A stretch of DNA of 44,636 bases from an uncultured Clostridia bacterium (GCA_944381075.1 CALWJT010000037.1:121879-166514), one strand, 5' to 3'; counted from the stretch's first letter, positions 16,684 through 24,981 are shown. The notes: generated by a model not told the origin, from the sequence alone. Translations and numbers: made by a program.

Positions 16684-17790
16684 TTATTTTTGTATTTCAG
16701 TATATTTTTTGACAATTTCCGCCATGTCGGAAAGCTTTCCTTCCATATCAGTCGCCAGCTTCAGCTGTGCGCGGGCACGCTCTAAATTGTGCTTGTCTCT
16801 ATGAACTTGAAAATAAACGTCTCCGTTTAGATAATCTCCGAGAAAACGCAGTACCAATTCGTACGTGAGAATGAAAGCAGAAACAGGAAGCAGCTCGATT
16901 TCCTTTTGGGTGATATGGGAACCGACACCCTCCAAAAATCCCTTCGTATATTCCTCAAAAAGATCAAGACGCAAGTAAACCTTGGTAAGGTCCGGCTCAT
17001 CTTCTGCCGAATTGCACGCCGCAAAACGGATGCTGTCTCCAAAATCATACAGCAGAGAACCAGGCATTACGGTGTCGAGATCAATGACGCAAAGCCCCTT
17101 TCCGGTAGCGTTATCGATCATGATGTTATTGAGCTTGGTGTCGTTGTGCGTGACGCGAAGCGGGATTTCCTGAGAGGCAAGTGCATCTACGATGATGTGT
17201 GCATATGGCTCATATTTTTGAATTTCCTGAATTTCCGTTTCACATTCAGATGCACGTCCTGCGCGGTCCTCGGAAACGGCGCGCAGAAAATCCGCATATC
17301 TCGACACCGTGTTGTGGAAATTCGGAATGGTTTCGTAAAGAGTGTCCGCCGGATAGTCCGAAAGCAGCTTCTGAAAGTTTCCGAAGGCTTTGGCCGCTTC
17401 ATAGAGAAGCCCCGGTCGGTCAGCCGATTGATGCGCCTCCGAATCGCGGATAAAATAATACAGACGCCAGCAACCCTTCTCAGGGCTATGATAGTAATCT
17501 TTTCCATCGCGGGTCGGGATAAGCGTAAGGGTTTCCCGCATGGGATCGCCTCCGCGCTCGATCACCTTGCATCGAATATGAGAACATACCCCTTTGATAT
17601 TGGCAATGAGCTCATCCGGCTTTTGGAACACATCCGTGTTGATTTTCTGAAGCACATATTTCGGTTTCTTGTCCCCCAGAACATAAACCGCATACGTATG
17701 GTTGATATGTCCTGCCGTGATCGGCTGAAATTCACTTGCGGTATCCTGCGTGTCGAAAACAGAAAAAACGTCGAAGAATGAGATATCCAT
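16684..17790 (-). CDS. Sugar kinase-like phosphotransferase (APH fold, NahK-like)
   Basis: The 368-residue aminoglycoside-phosphotransferase-fold protein most resembles N-acetylhexosamine 1-kinase (NahK) relatives. An N-terminal nucleotide lobe carries PITAGHINHTYAV (23-35) and YVLQKINTDVFQKP. The catalytic loop HNDTKLNN (215-222, Asp217) and metal-binding VIDLDTV (235-241) follow. NahK phosphorylates GlcNAc or GalNAc at C1, but specificity cannot be read here and no lacto-N-biose pathway genes adjoin. I chose the ATG at 17790 because AAAGGAG lies seven bases upstream. An in-frame TTG 33 bases earlier would precede that site. It is the last gene of the ychF-nfo operon. Confidence 0.82.
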   Translation of the reverse strand: MDISFFDVFSVFDTQDTASEFQPITAGHINHTYAVYVLGDKKPKYVLQKINTDVFQKPDELIANIKGVCSHIRCKVIERGGDPMRETLTLIPTRDGKDYYHSPEKGCWRLYYFIRDSEAHQSADRPGLLYEAAKAFGNFQKLLSDYPADTLYETIPNFHNTVSRYADFLRAVSEDRAGRASECETEIQEIQKYEPYAHIIVDALASQEIPLRVTHNDTKLNNIMIDNATGKGLCVIDLDTVMPGSLLYDFGDSIRFAACNSAEDEPDLTKVYLRLDLFEEYTKGFLEGVGSHITQKEIELLPVSAFILTYELVLRFLGDYLNGDVYFQVHRDKHNLERARAQLKLATDMEGKLSDMAEIVKKYTEIQK

Positions 17791-17810
17791 ATCAAGGCTC
17801 CTTTCAAGCT

Positions 17811-18650
17811 TTATGATTTCCAAGTATATGTATTTTTCAATTTTTCGATTTCAATCTTGTGCCCGTCATCGTCCGTCGGCGTTTCCAAAATGAAGGGAAG
17901 CGCATGCAGCTTTTCATGATTGATGACGCGGACAAGAGCCTCCATGCCGATTTTTCCTTCCCCGATTTTGGCGTGTCTGTCCTTTTTTGCACCTTTCTCG
18001 TTCATACTGTCGTTGAGATGGATCGCGCGCAGATTGGAAAGTCCGATGACAGCGTCGAATTCATCAAGCACGCCGTTAAGGTCGTCTCTCACGTCATATC
18101 CGGCGTCCCAGATGTGACAGGTGTCGAGACATACGCCTACCTTTTCTTTTCGTTCGACACGGTCCAGAATCTCACGGATCTCCTGAAAGGTTTTTCCGAT
18201 TTCCGAGCCTTTGCCCGACATCGTTTCGATCAATACAACAGTAGACTGCTCCGGCGTCAAAATTTCATTGAGAAGCTCCGCTACTTCGGAAATGCCGGCT
18301 TCTGCGCCCTGTCCCGTATGGCAGCCGGGATGAAAATTATAATAATTTCCCGGCGTATATTCCATGCGAACAAGGTCGTCCCGCATCGTATTTTTGGCGA
18401 ATTCTCTCAGATGCGCATCTGAAGAACAGGGATTGAGCGTATAAGGGGAGTGCGCCACAAGCATAGAAAGTCCTTCTTCTTTCGCAAGAGAGAGAAAAGC
18501 CGCGGCATCCGCTTCCTTAATCTGCTTTGCCGCGCCTCCGCGCGGATTGCGGGTAAAAAAGGCAAAGGTGTTGGCTCCGATTCGCACCGCCGTTTTTCCC
18601 ATAGCCAGGTATCCGTCGGAGGCGGAAAGATGACAGCCGATTTTCAGCAT
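17811..18650 (-). CDS. nfo: Endonuclease IV (AP endonuclease)
   Basis: The 279-residue enzyme cuts the DNA backbone 5' of abasic sites and clears blocked 3' ends in base excision repair. All nine expected metal ligands of the tri-zinc centre can be placed: His67, His107, Glu142, Asp176, His179, His211, Asp224, His226 and Glu256. The order and spacing match E. coli Nfo. Motifs include NFHPGCHTG, CLDTCHIWDAGYD and FILETPTD. The start has an AGGAGGT ribosome binding site that overlaps the ychF stop codon, so translation of the two is probably linked. Confidence 0.97.
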   Translation of the reverse strand: MLKIGCHLSASDGYLAMGKTAVRIGANTFAFFTRNPRGGAAKQIKEADAAAFLSLAKEEGLSMLVAHSPYTLNPCSSDAHLREFAKNTMRDDLVRMEYTPGNYYNFHPGCHTGQGAEAGISEVAELLNEILTPEQSTVVLIETMSGKGSEIGKTFQEIREILDRVERKEKVGVCLDTCHIWDAGYDVRDDLNGVLDEFDAVIGLSNLRAIHLNDSMNEKGAKKDRHAKIGEGKIGMEALVRVINHEKLHALPFILETPTDDDGHKIEIEKLKNTYTWKS

Positions 18651-18662
18651 GTCCGCACCTCC

Positions 18663-19757
18663 TCAAACATTAAAGCGGAAAAGGGCGATATCGCCGTCGC
18701 GGAAGACATAATCCTTGCCCTCGCTGCGGACGAGTCCCTTCTCCTTAGCGGCTGTCATAGAGCCGCACGCCATGAGGTCTTCAAAGGAAATGACCTCTGC
18801 CCGTATAAAGCCGCGCTCCATATCCGAGTGGATCTTTCCCGCGGCCTGCGGCGCTTTGGTCCCCTTTACGATCGTCCATGCCCGGACCTCTTTCGGACCT
18901 GCTGTCAAAAAGCTGATATAGCCAAGCAGGTGATAGCTTGCCTTGATCAGCATGTCAAGACCGCTTTCCTTGATGCCGAGGTCATCGAGGAAGGCCTGCT
19001 TATCCTCGCCTTCCAGCTCCGCGATTTCGCTTTCGATTTCGGCGCATATGGTAAGCAGCTCTGCTCCCTCGCTCGCCGCGAGCGTCTCAAGGGAACGATA
19101 TGTCTCCGTTTGCCGGAAAGCATCGCCGATCTGGTCCTCGCTGATATTGGCAACATAAATGACCGGCTTCCTGGATAAAAGCTCGACATCGGAGACGAGA
19201 GCTTTTTCCTCGTCTGTCAAGGGAACCGCACGGGCGCTTATCCCATTTTCCAGAGCCGCTTTGATTTTATTCAGCACCGAAAGCTCTTCCGCAAGCGTTT
19301 TGTCGCCCTTCATCGCTTTTTCTGTGCGGGCGATTCTGCGTTCCAGAATTTCGAGATCGGATAAGATCAGTTCAAGATTGATGGTTTCAATGTCGCGCAG
19401 CGGATCGACATTGCCCTCCACATGGATGATGTTCCCATCCTCGAAGCAGCGGACAAGATGAATAATAGCGTCCGTTTCCCGAATGTGGGAGAGAAATTTG
19501 TTCCCCAGTCCCTCTCCCTTGGAGGCGCCCTTTACAAGACCGGCGATATCTACAAATTCAATCACGGCAGGCGTATATTTTTCCGGATGGTACATTTTTG
19601 CAAGCTCGTCAAGACGGGGATCCGGGACCGCGACCATTCCGACGTTCGGCTCAATCGTGCAAAACGGATAATTCGCAGACTGCGCTCCCGCGTTGGTAAT
19701 CGCGTTGAAAAGCGTGCTTTTGCCGACGTTCGGCAAACCGACGATTCCAAGTTTCAT
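18663..19757 (-). CDS. ychF: Ribosome-binding ATPase YchF (Obg family)
   Basis: YchF/OLA1 is an Obg-related P-loop protein that prefers ATP and binds ribosomes. The 364-residue product has P-loop GLPNVGKST (residues 6-14), switch [20 protein letters not shown] (about 69-88), and a coiled-coil hairpin (about 125-200). It ends with the TGS-like domain (about 280-364, [15 protein letters not shown] and [10 protein letters not shown]). NISED replaces the GTP-specific NKxD box, as is normal for this subfamily. AAGGA lies seven bases before the ATG. It is first gene of a leftward operon. Confidence 0.97.
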   Translation of the reverse strand: MKLGIVGLPNVGKSTLFNAITNAGAQSANYPFCTIEPNVGMVAVPDPRLDELAKMYHPEKYTPAVIEFVDIAGLVKGASKGEGLGNKFLSHIRETDAIIHLVRCFEDGNIIHVEGNVDPLRDIETINLELILSDLEILERRIARTEKAMKGDKTLAEELSVLNKIKAALENGISARAVPLTDEEKALVSDVELLSRKPVIYVANISEDQIGDAFRQTETYRSLETLAASEGAELLTICAEIESEIAELEGEDKQAFLDDLGIKESGLDMLIKASYHLLGYISFLTAGPKEVRAWTIVKGTKAPQAAGKIHSDMERGFIRAEVISFEDLMACGSMTAAKEKGLVRSEGKDYVFRDGDIALFRFNV

Positions 19758-19816
19758 ATGTTCATTCCTTTGCTTTTTTATAATGCTTGTAAAATTTACA
19801 AATAGATTTTCATTTT

Positions 19817-19845
19817 ATTTTATCGCAAAAGAATAAGTATGTCAA
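19817..19845 (-). promoter_or_regulatory. Sigma-A promoter of the ychF operon
   Basis: On the minus strand, TTGACA (19845-19840), 17-bp spacer, TAAAAT (19822-19817). The start near 19810 gives a leader of about 50 bases. Confidence 0.75.
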
Positions 19846-19859
19846 TCTTTTTGAACAGA

Positions 19860-19888
19860 TTTATAAAAATCGTTGAACGATCTATAAA
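19860..19888. repeat. Palindrome between the two divergent promoters
   Basis: The core ATCGTT-G-AACGAT (19869-19881) is perfect, and outer arms TTTATA (19860-19865) and TATAAA (19883-19888) extend the dyad. It lies 15 bp from the leftward -35 and 16 bp from the rightward -35, placed to control both promoters. Confidence 0.6.
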
Positions 19889-19904
19889 TTTCTCCTGTTT
19901 TTTC

Positions 19905-19933
19905 TTTACAAGGCAAAATATCAATGCTATAAT
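19905..19933 (+). promoter_or_regulatory. Sigma-A promoter of the two-component system
   Basis: -35 TTTACA (19905-19910), 17-bp spacer, extended -10 TGC-TATAAT (19925-19933). Start near 19940, about 30 bases before the response regulator. Confidence 0.85.
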
Positions 19934-19968
19934 TAAACTGCATAAAAATGAAAAGCAAGGAAAGGGAA

Positions 19969-20664
19969 ATGACAATGAGCACGAAAATACTTGTGATCGA
20001 TGATGATCCCAATATCTGCGAGGCAATCAAGCTGTATCTTGAAAATGAAGGGTATGAGGTAAAGACTGCGGGAGACGGCGCAGAGGGTGTCAGCATGTTT
20101 AAGATGTATGATCCTGATCTTGTGCTGCTCGATATCATGATGCCGAAAAAAGACGGATGGCAGGTTTGTCGTGAAATTCGGGAAGGTTCGTCTAAGCCTA
20201 TTATTATGCTGACTGCAAAGGGCGAGGTATTCGATAAGGTCTTGGGTTTGGAGCTTGGCGCCGATGATTTTCTCGCAAAGCCGGTGGATATGAAGGAGCT
20301 TTCGGCGAGAATCAAAGCGGTTCTCCGCCGCTGTCAGGCCAACGATACGCATCTTGACGACGAATGCGTCAAATTTGATAATCTTGAGATTTCTCTTCAG
20401 AAATACGAACTCAAGGTCAAGGGAAAAGCAGTAGACATTCCGCCGAAAGAGCTGGAGCTTCTCTATTTTCTCGCTTCCAATTATAACCGCGTGTTTACCC
20501 GTGATCAGCTGCTTGACAAGGTTTGGGGCTTTGATTATCTTGGAGATTCCAGAACAGTGGACGTCCATGTCAAGCGGCTTCGCGAAAAGCTGGAGGGCGT
20601 GAGTGACAAATGGGTGCTAAAAACCGTTTGGGGCGTTGGATATAAATTTGAGCTTCTATCATAA
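19969..20664 (+). CDS. OmpR/PhoB-family response regulator
   Basis: The product has a receiver domain (KILVIDDDPNICEAI, phosphoacceptor Asp55 in LVLLDIMMP) and a winged-helix DNA-binding domain (about 135-230, with PKELELLYFLASNYNRVFTRDQLLDKVWG and RTVDVHVKRLREKL). It pairs with the histidine kinase 69 bases downstream. The start is uncertain between ATG 19969 and ATG 19975. AAGGAAAGGG at 19957-19966 could serve either, while ATG 19948 lies before it. The output genes cannot be read from context. The closest candidate target is its own promoter region. Confidence 0.93.
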   Translation: MTMSTKILVIDDDPNICEAIKLYLENEGYEVKTAGDGAEGVSMFKMYDPDLVLLDIMMPKKDGWQVCREIREGSSKPIIMLTAKGEVFDKVLGLELGADDFLAKPVDMKELSARIKAVLRRCQANDTHLDDECVKFDNLEISLQKYELKVKGKAVDIPPKELELLYFLASNYNRVFTRDQLLDKVWGFDYLGDSRTVDVHVKRLREKLEGVSDKWVLKTVWGVGYKFELLS

Positions 20665-20667
20665 ACC

Positions 20668-20703
20668 GGCATTTGGCAGAGAACGTGATCTCTGCCAAAT
20701 GCC
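20668..20703 (+). other. Strong intercistronic hairpin between regulator and kinase
   Basis: GGCATTTGGCAGAGA (20668-20682) and TCTCTGCCAAATGCC (20689-20703) are perfectly complementary over 15 bp, loop ACGTGA. Only ATTTGTT follows, so termination would be partial. It could protect the regulator mRNA end and lower kinase expression. Confidence 0.75.
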
Positions 20704-20733
20704 ATTTGTTAGATCGCAAAAAGAGGAATTTCG

Positions 20734-22215
20734 ATGAAAAAGAGTATTTTTACAAAATATATTTCAGCATTTCTGCTGATTATATTTATCAGTTTTTTTA
20801 TTTTGATTCTGATCATCAGTTCCATGACCATTCGATCGGAAAATACACAAAAGCAAACGATAGCGCAGAATACGGCGGCTTATATTACGGAGTATCTGAT
20901 CTCAGAGTATTCGTCGTCCATCCCGCCCATGGATTTTGAAAAATTCGTGTCTCTTAGGCTCAGCGACATTTCCAATATGATCAATATCCTGTCGAAAAAT
21001 GCAGAAAAAATGACGATCTTTCTCACTACGCCCGAGGGACGGATTCTGATATCGACCGACAATATCTACACAGGCACCATTTCGGACGAACAGATACGAG
21101 AGGCGCTGACAACAAAACAGGGAAGTCAGCTTTATACGGATATGGGCGGGCTTCTCGACCGTAAGTACGGCGTCTTAATTACGCCGTTTCAGTATGGGCT
21201 CACCGAAAGCTTTGCCGGCGCACTGATTGTTTGCTACAGCGCAGGTACGCCGAATGCTTTGACGGTCAATACCGTCCAAACGATCGTGCTTGCCAGCTTA
21301 TGGGTTATGATCGCCAGCTTTGTCGCAGTATATTTTATCACCGAAAAGATCGTTTCTCCCATCAAGCAGATGACCTATGCGACACGGAATTTTGCCAAAG
21401 GGAAATTTGACGTCAAGATCCCGGTGGTCGGTGAAGACGAAATTGCAGAGCTTGCGACGGCATTCAATTCGATGGCGGATTCGCTTGCGAATTATGAGTA
21501 TACCCGCAGCTCGTTCCTTGCTAACGTATCGCACGACCTGCGCACGCCGATGACCTCAATCGCCGGCTTTATCGACGGGATTCTGGAAGGGGCGATTCCG
21601 CCGGAAAAGCAGTCCTATTATCTCGGCGTTATCGGACAGGAGGTCAAGCGCCTGTCAAGGCTGGTCTCCTCTCTGCTCGATATTTCGAGAATGGAGTCCG
21701 GCAACAGAAAATTTGAAAAGGCTCCGTTCGACATCTGCGAGATGGCAAGAATCATTCTGCTGTCTTTTGAGGCTAAGATCGACGCCAAAAAGCTGGATGT
21801 CGAATTCGACGCGCCGGATGACAGGCTGCTTGTATATTCCGATAAGGACGCCATCAACCAGGTCCTGTACAATATTTGCGACAATGCCGTAAAGTTCTCA
21901 AAAGAAGGCGGCAAATATCGAATTTCCATACAGGACGAACAGAATAAGGTCGTAGTGAAGGTCTACAATGAGGGAATCGGAATTCCCGCTGAAGACCTGC
22001 CTCATGTCTTTGACCGCTTCTATAAGGGCGACAAGAGCCGTGGGCTTGATAAAACAGGTGTCGGGCTTGGCCTCTATATCTGCAAAACCATTATGGACAA
22101 TCTGGGCGAGGATATTTCTGTATCCAGCCGGCAGGGCGAATACTGTGAGTTCACCATTAAACTGTCCAAGGCAAAGGGGAAGGCGCAGTTATCGCAGCCG
22201 CATGCGCCGTCTTGA
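20734..22215 (+). CDS. Sensor histidine kinase, HAMP-HisKA type
   Basis: The 493-residue sensor has two membrane helices (about 10-31 and 178-200) enclosing an extracellular sensor of about 145 residues. A HAMP linker follows (about 200-255, SPIKQMTYATRNFAKGKFD), then HisKA with phosphoacceptor His267 in NVSHDLRTPM. The ATPase domain has N box NQVLYNICDNAVKFS, a G1-like EGIGIP, F box HVFDRFYKGD and G2 TGVGLGLYICK. The C-terminal end is intact. The ribosome binding site is AGAGGAA, about eight bases before the ATG. The signal is unknown. The stop codon overlaps the -35 box of the next promoter. Confidence 0.95.
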   Translation: MKKSIFTKYISAFLLIIFISFFILILIISSMTIRSENTQKQTIAQNTAAYITEYLISEYSSSIPPMDFEKFVSLRLSDISNMINILSKNAEKMTIFLTTPEGRILISTDNIYTGTISDEQIREALTTKQGSQLYTDMGGLLDRKYGVLITPFQYGLTESFAGALIVCYSAGTPNALTVNTVQTIVLASLWVMIASFVAVYFITEKIVSPIKQMTYATRNFAKGKFDVKIPVVGEDEIAELATAFNSMADSLANYEYTRSSFLANVSHDLRTPMTSIAGFIDGILEGAIPPEKQSYYLGVIGQEVKRLSRLVSSLLDISRMESGNRKFEKAPFDICEMARIILLSFEAKIDAKKLDVEFDAPDDRLLVYSDKDAINQVLYNICDNAVKFSKEGGKYRISIQDEQNKVVVKVYNEGIGIPAEDLPHVFDRFYKGDKSRGLDKTGVGLGLYICKTIMDNLGEDISVSSRQGEYCEFTIKLSKAKGKAQLSQPHAPS

Positions 22216-22240
22216 CAAAGCTTGTTTTTTGTACTATAAT
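22212..22240 (+). promoter_or_regulatory. Perfect consensus sigma-A promoter overlapping the kinase stop codon
   Basis: TTGACA (22212-22217), 17-bp spacer, TATAAT (22235-22240). Transcription would start near 22247, at the edge of a 50-bp palindrome. No protein gene begins until 22588. Confidence 0.8.
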
Positions 22241-22247
22241 ACCGTTA

Positions 22248-22297
22248 TCATGAAAAAATATGTTCACACCATGTACAGTGTGAACATATTTTCATGA
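22248..22297. repeat. 50-bp near-palindrome at the predicted transcription start
   Basis: The left arm (22248-22269) and right arm (22278-22297) pair over about 20 bp, with a two-base A bulge on the left. The core is GTTCACAC (22262-22269) against GTGTGAAC (22278-22285) around loop CATGTACA. As DNA it could be a repressor operator at +1. As RNA it would be a 5' hairpin, or the terminator of the kinase gene since TTTTC follows the inner stem. Confidence 0.75.
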
Positions 22298-22587
22298 AAA
22301 TATAAAAAGCCGGCACGCCATTGATTACGTCCACGTCTTTTCTCTTAATGTCCTGAAAATGGCAGCATCGGCGAATTTGAAAAATAGGTCGGACAGTATT
22401 ATGATATGGTATCCGGAAGGGATTGATACAGCGCTTCTGGCGACAAAAACAGGCGTAAGAGCCGCGTGAGGATAAATTTCGGAGCGTTGTCCGAAAAAAA
22501 GAAGTACCGTTCAGGGTTTTGTCCTGAAAATTATTTGTAGGAAAATTTTGTTTGAGTTGCCGCTGCTGCCGGCGGAGGGAGGATTCT
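22298..22587. other. Gene-free leader region before rpe
   Basis: I see no supported protein gene. A 36-codon frame (22359-22469) lacks a ribosome binding site. TCGGACA (22389-22395) and TGTCCGA (22498-22504) could close a structured domain of about 115 bases, and TTCAGG/CCTGAA (22520-22538) a small hairpin. TGTCCTGAAAAT occurs twice (22349-22360, 22530-22541). It fits no riboswitch class I recognise. Confidence 0.5.
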
Positions 22588-23256
22588 GTGATTCGAGTAG
22601 CGCCCTCGGTCCTTGCCTGTGATTTTTCAAGGCTGGGAGAAGAGGTAGAAAAGGTGGAAAAAGCAGGTGCAGATCTGCTTCATTTGGATGTGATGGACGG
22701 CATGTTCGTCCCCAATATATCGTTTGGCCCTGACGTGATAAGCTCGATCCGAAAAAAGAGCGGGCTTGTCTTTGACGTGCATCTCATGATCGAAGATCCG
22801 GGCAGATACATTGCCCGATTTGCGGCATGCGGTGCGGATATTATCACCATACATTATGAAAGCTGCGACAATCAAAGGCAAGTCCTGGAGGCGATAAAGT
22901 CCGCAGGGAAGATTCCTTCCGTTTCAATCAAACCGGCCACGCCTGCCTTTGTTTTGGAGCCGCTTTTGCCATATGTAAAGATGGTCCTTGTGATGACGGT
23001 CGAACCCGGCTTTGGCGGACAGAAATTTATACCGGATACGATGGAGAGTGTCCGTACCTTACGGAGCATGATCACAGCCGGAGGATACGATATCGACATC
23101 GAGGTAGACGGCGGGATCGGGAAAGAGACCGCGTCGACGGCAGCGGAAGCCGGCGCGAACGTATTGGTCGCCGGCTCGTCCATATTCGGTGCGCCGGATG
23201 CAGAAAGGGCCATTTGTGAAATCCGGGAATCCGCAAAAAAGAGCTATACGGCATAA
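22588..23256 (+). CDS. rpe: Ribulose-phosphate 3-epimerase
   Basis: Rpe interconverts ribulose 5-phosphate and xylulose 5-phosphate in the non-oxidative pentose phosphate pathway. The 222-residue TIM barrel has APSVLACDF (4-12), HLDVMDGMFVPNISFGP, VHLMI, the phosphate-binding VEPGFGGQKF and EVDGGIG. The start is GTG at 22588, five bases after GGAGGGAGGA. A longer in-frame extension to 22552 would precede this site and is unlike the family. Firmicutes often have rpe next to rsgA and a PASTA kinase, but here it stands alone behind a long leader and ahead of its own terminator. Confidence 0.96.
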   Translation: MIRVAPSVLACDFSRLGEEVEKVEKAGADLLHLDVMDGMFVPNISFGPDVISSIRKKSGLVFDVHLMIEDPGRYIARFAACGADIITIHYESCDNQRQVLEAIKSAGKIPSVSIKPATPAFVLEPLLPYVKMVLVMTVEPGFGGQKFIPDTMESVRTLRSMITAGGYDIDIEVDGGIGKETASTAAEAGANVLVAGSSIFGAPDAERAICEIRESAKKSYTA

Positions 23257-23258
23257 GG

Positions 23259-23288
23259 CACGGCGCACTTCGGTGCGCCGTGTTTTTC
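23259..23288 (+). terminator. Terminator of rpe
   Basis: CACGGCGCAC (23259-23268) and GTGCGCCGTG (23273-23282) form a perfect stem closed by a TTCG tetraloop, followed by TTTTT. Confidence 0.93.
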
Positions 23289-23320
23289 CTGGCACATTCA
23301 AATTGTTTACAAAAAAACAA

Positions 23321-23349
23321 TAGACAATTCTTAACAGTTATGATATGAT
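23321..23349 (+). promoter_or_regulatory. Likely promoter of cysE
   Basis: -35 TAGACA (23321-23326), 17-bp spacer, extended -10 TGA-TATGAT (23341-23349). Start near 23356, about 30 bases before the ATG. No T-box or other riboswitch fits in this short leader. Confidence 0.5.
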
Positions 23350-23384
23350 ATATTATATACTATTACCGAAAGGGACCCTGATTT

Positions 23385-24293
23385 ATGACAATTGACGGTA
23401 TCATCCAAAACGCCGCAGCCATGCTTGCTTCCGATTATCACGCTTCCGATACGGCAGTGTCGGAAAAAAACGGAAGGCTCCCAAGCAGAGATATCATTAT
23501 TCATCTTTTAAAGGACATCCAGCGGGTCATATTTCCCGGATATTTCGGCAGTGAGAATGTGATTTCCTCCTCGTCGGAATATTTTGCGGGAAATCTATTG
23601 ACGGAAATATATAAAGAGCTGAAACCGCAAGTGCAGACCGCTCTCCTGTATCGCAGCGCGCAGGAGGATCAGGCGGAACAAAGAGCGGAAGAAATCTGCA
23701 AAACGCTGATCTCGCGGATCCCGGAGATCCGCCGGCTTCTGCTCTGCGATGTGGAGGCCGGCTTCAATGGTGATCCGGCTGCCAAAAGCAAAGCGGAAAT
23801 CATCGTATCCTATCCCGGCTTGTTTGCCATATTCGTATACCGTATTGCCCATGTTTTATACCTGGAAAACGTTCCGCTCATTCCCAGAATCATGACCGAA
23901 TACGCTCACAGCAAAACCGGGATCGATATCAACGCGGGCGCGGTGATCGGAGAATATTTTTTCATTGACCACGGGACCGGCGTCGTCATCGGGGAAACGA
24001 CTGTCATCGGCAACAATGTGAAATTGTATCAGGGCGTGACGCTCGGCGCGCTCTCCACAAGAAGCGGGCAGGAGCTCGCAGGTGTGAAGCGTCATCCGAC
24101 CATAGGCGACCACGTGACCATTTACGCCAATTCTACGGTTCTCGGCGGAGAGACCGTAATCGGAAACGGCGTCATTATCGGGGGAAGCTGCTTCATAACA
24201 AAATCCGTTCCCGATAATACGAAAGTCAGTATGAAAAATCCGGAAATGCTGTTCAAAGGACCGACCCCGCCTGCCGGGACATGGGAAATATGA
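23385..24293 (+). CDS. cysE: Serine O-acetyltransferase
   Basis: This enzyme transfers acetyl from acetyl-CoA to L-serine, the first step of cysteine synthesis. The 302-residue protein has a helical N-terminal domain (about 1-180) and a C-terminal left-handed beta-helix of hexapeptide repeats (about 180-290, DINAGAVIGEYFFIDHGTGVVIGETTVIG). The catalytic Asp195/His196 pair lies in FIDHGTG. This is the long form, unlike the 220-residue Bacillus CysE. No cysteine synthase gene adjoins. The ribosome binding site AAAGGGA lies about ten bases before the ATG. The next gene starts one base after the stop. Confidence 0.93.
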   Translation: MTIDGIIQNAAAMLASDYHASDTAVSEKNGRLPSRDIIIHLLKDIQRVIFPGYFGSENVISSSSEYFAGNLLTEIYKELKPQVQTALLYRSAQEDQAEQRAEEICKTLISRIPEIRRLLLCDVEAGFNGDPAAKSKAEIIVSYPGLFAIFVYRIAHVLYLENVPLIPRIMTEYAHSKTGIDINAGAVIGEYFFIDHGTGVVIGETTVIGNNVKLYQGVTLGALSTRSGQELAGVKRHPTIGDHVTIYANSTVLGGETVIGNGVIIGGSCFITKSVPDNTKVSMKNPEMLFKGPTPPAGTWEI

Positions 24294-24294
24294 A

Positions 24295-24981
24295 ATGATA
24301 TCGAGCAATCGAAAATATGATACCGTTATTTTTGATCTTGACGGAACGCTGCTGAATACGCTTGACGACTTGACGGACAGCGTAAATTATGCCCTGCTTT
24401 CGGAGGGGCTGCCTCAGCGTACCCTTTCAGAAGTCCGTATTTTTGTGGGAAACGGCATCGCGCAGCTCATTGAGCGCGCGGTGCCGGAGGGTACGCCGCA
24501 GGAAATAAAAACGAGCGTCCTTGCAGGCTTCCGCCGGCACTATACCGATAACTGCGAGAACAAAACAAGGCCATATGACGGCGTGTGCGAGCTTCTGGAC
24601 CGTCTGTGTGCAAATGGCTTCAAGACGGCTGTCGTTTCCAACAAAATGGATTCTGCCGTCCGCGTCCTTTGCAGAAAATATTTCGGAGACCGCATCCTGT
24701 TTTCCGTCGGGGACAAGGAGGGGCTTCCCAGAAAGCCCGCTCCGGACTCGGTTTTCGAGGTGCTGAAAAAATTGTCGTCCGCATGCGAGCGTTCCGTATA
24801 TGTCGGAGATTCAGATGTGGATATCCAGACCGCGAGGAATGCCGGCATGGACTGTATCAGCGTTACCTGGGGATTCCGAGAAAAGGATTTTCTTATAAAG
24901 AGCGGAGCCGTCATGACAGCAGACAAGCCCTCTGAGCTGGCCGATCTTTTGCTTGCGGACGATGATCCATCAAATTTATAG
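24295..24981 (+). CDS. HAD-family phosphatase, phosphoglycolate phosphatase-like
   Basis: The 228-residue HAD hydrolase has motif I FDLDGTLLNT (nucleophile Asp14, acid Asp16), a helical cap (about 20-90), motif II VVSNK, motif III lysine in PRKPAP, and motif IV VGDSDVDIQTARNAG. The sequence is closest to Gph-type phosphoglycolate phosphatases and related PpaX-like enzymes. The family is promiscuous, so the substrate is not certain. It starts one base after cysE and is probably co-transcribed and translationally coupled with it. Confidence 0.9.
   Translation: MISSNRKYDTVIFDLDGTLLNTLDDLTDSVNYALLSEGLPQRTLSEVRIFVGNGIAQLIERAVPEGTPQEIKTSVLAGFRRHYTDNCENKTRPYDGVCELLDRLCANGFKTAVVSNKMDSAVRVLCRKYFGDRILFSVGDKEGLPRKPAPDSVFEVLKKLSSACERSVYVGDSDVDIQTARNAGMDCISVTWGFREKDFLIKSGAVMTADKPSELADLLLADDDPSNL

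Noticed and set aside
22251-22298. 15-codon ORF starting inside the 50-bp palindrome
   Set aside because: It has no ribosome binding site, and its sequence is dictated by the palindrome.
22359-22469. 36-codon ORF in the rpe leader
   Set aside because: No Shine-Dalgarno sequence stands upstream and there is no recognisable motif. Kept only as part of the leader observation.
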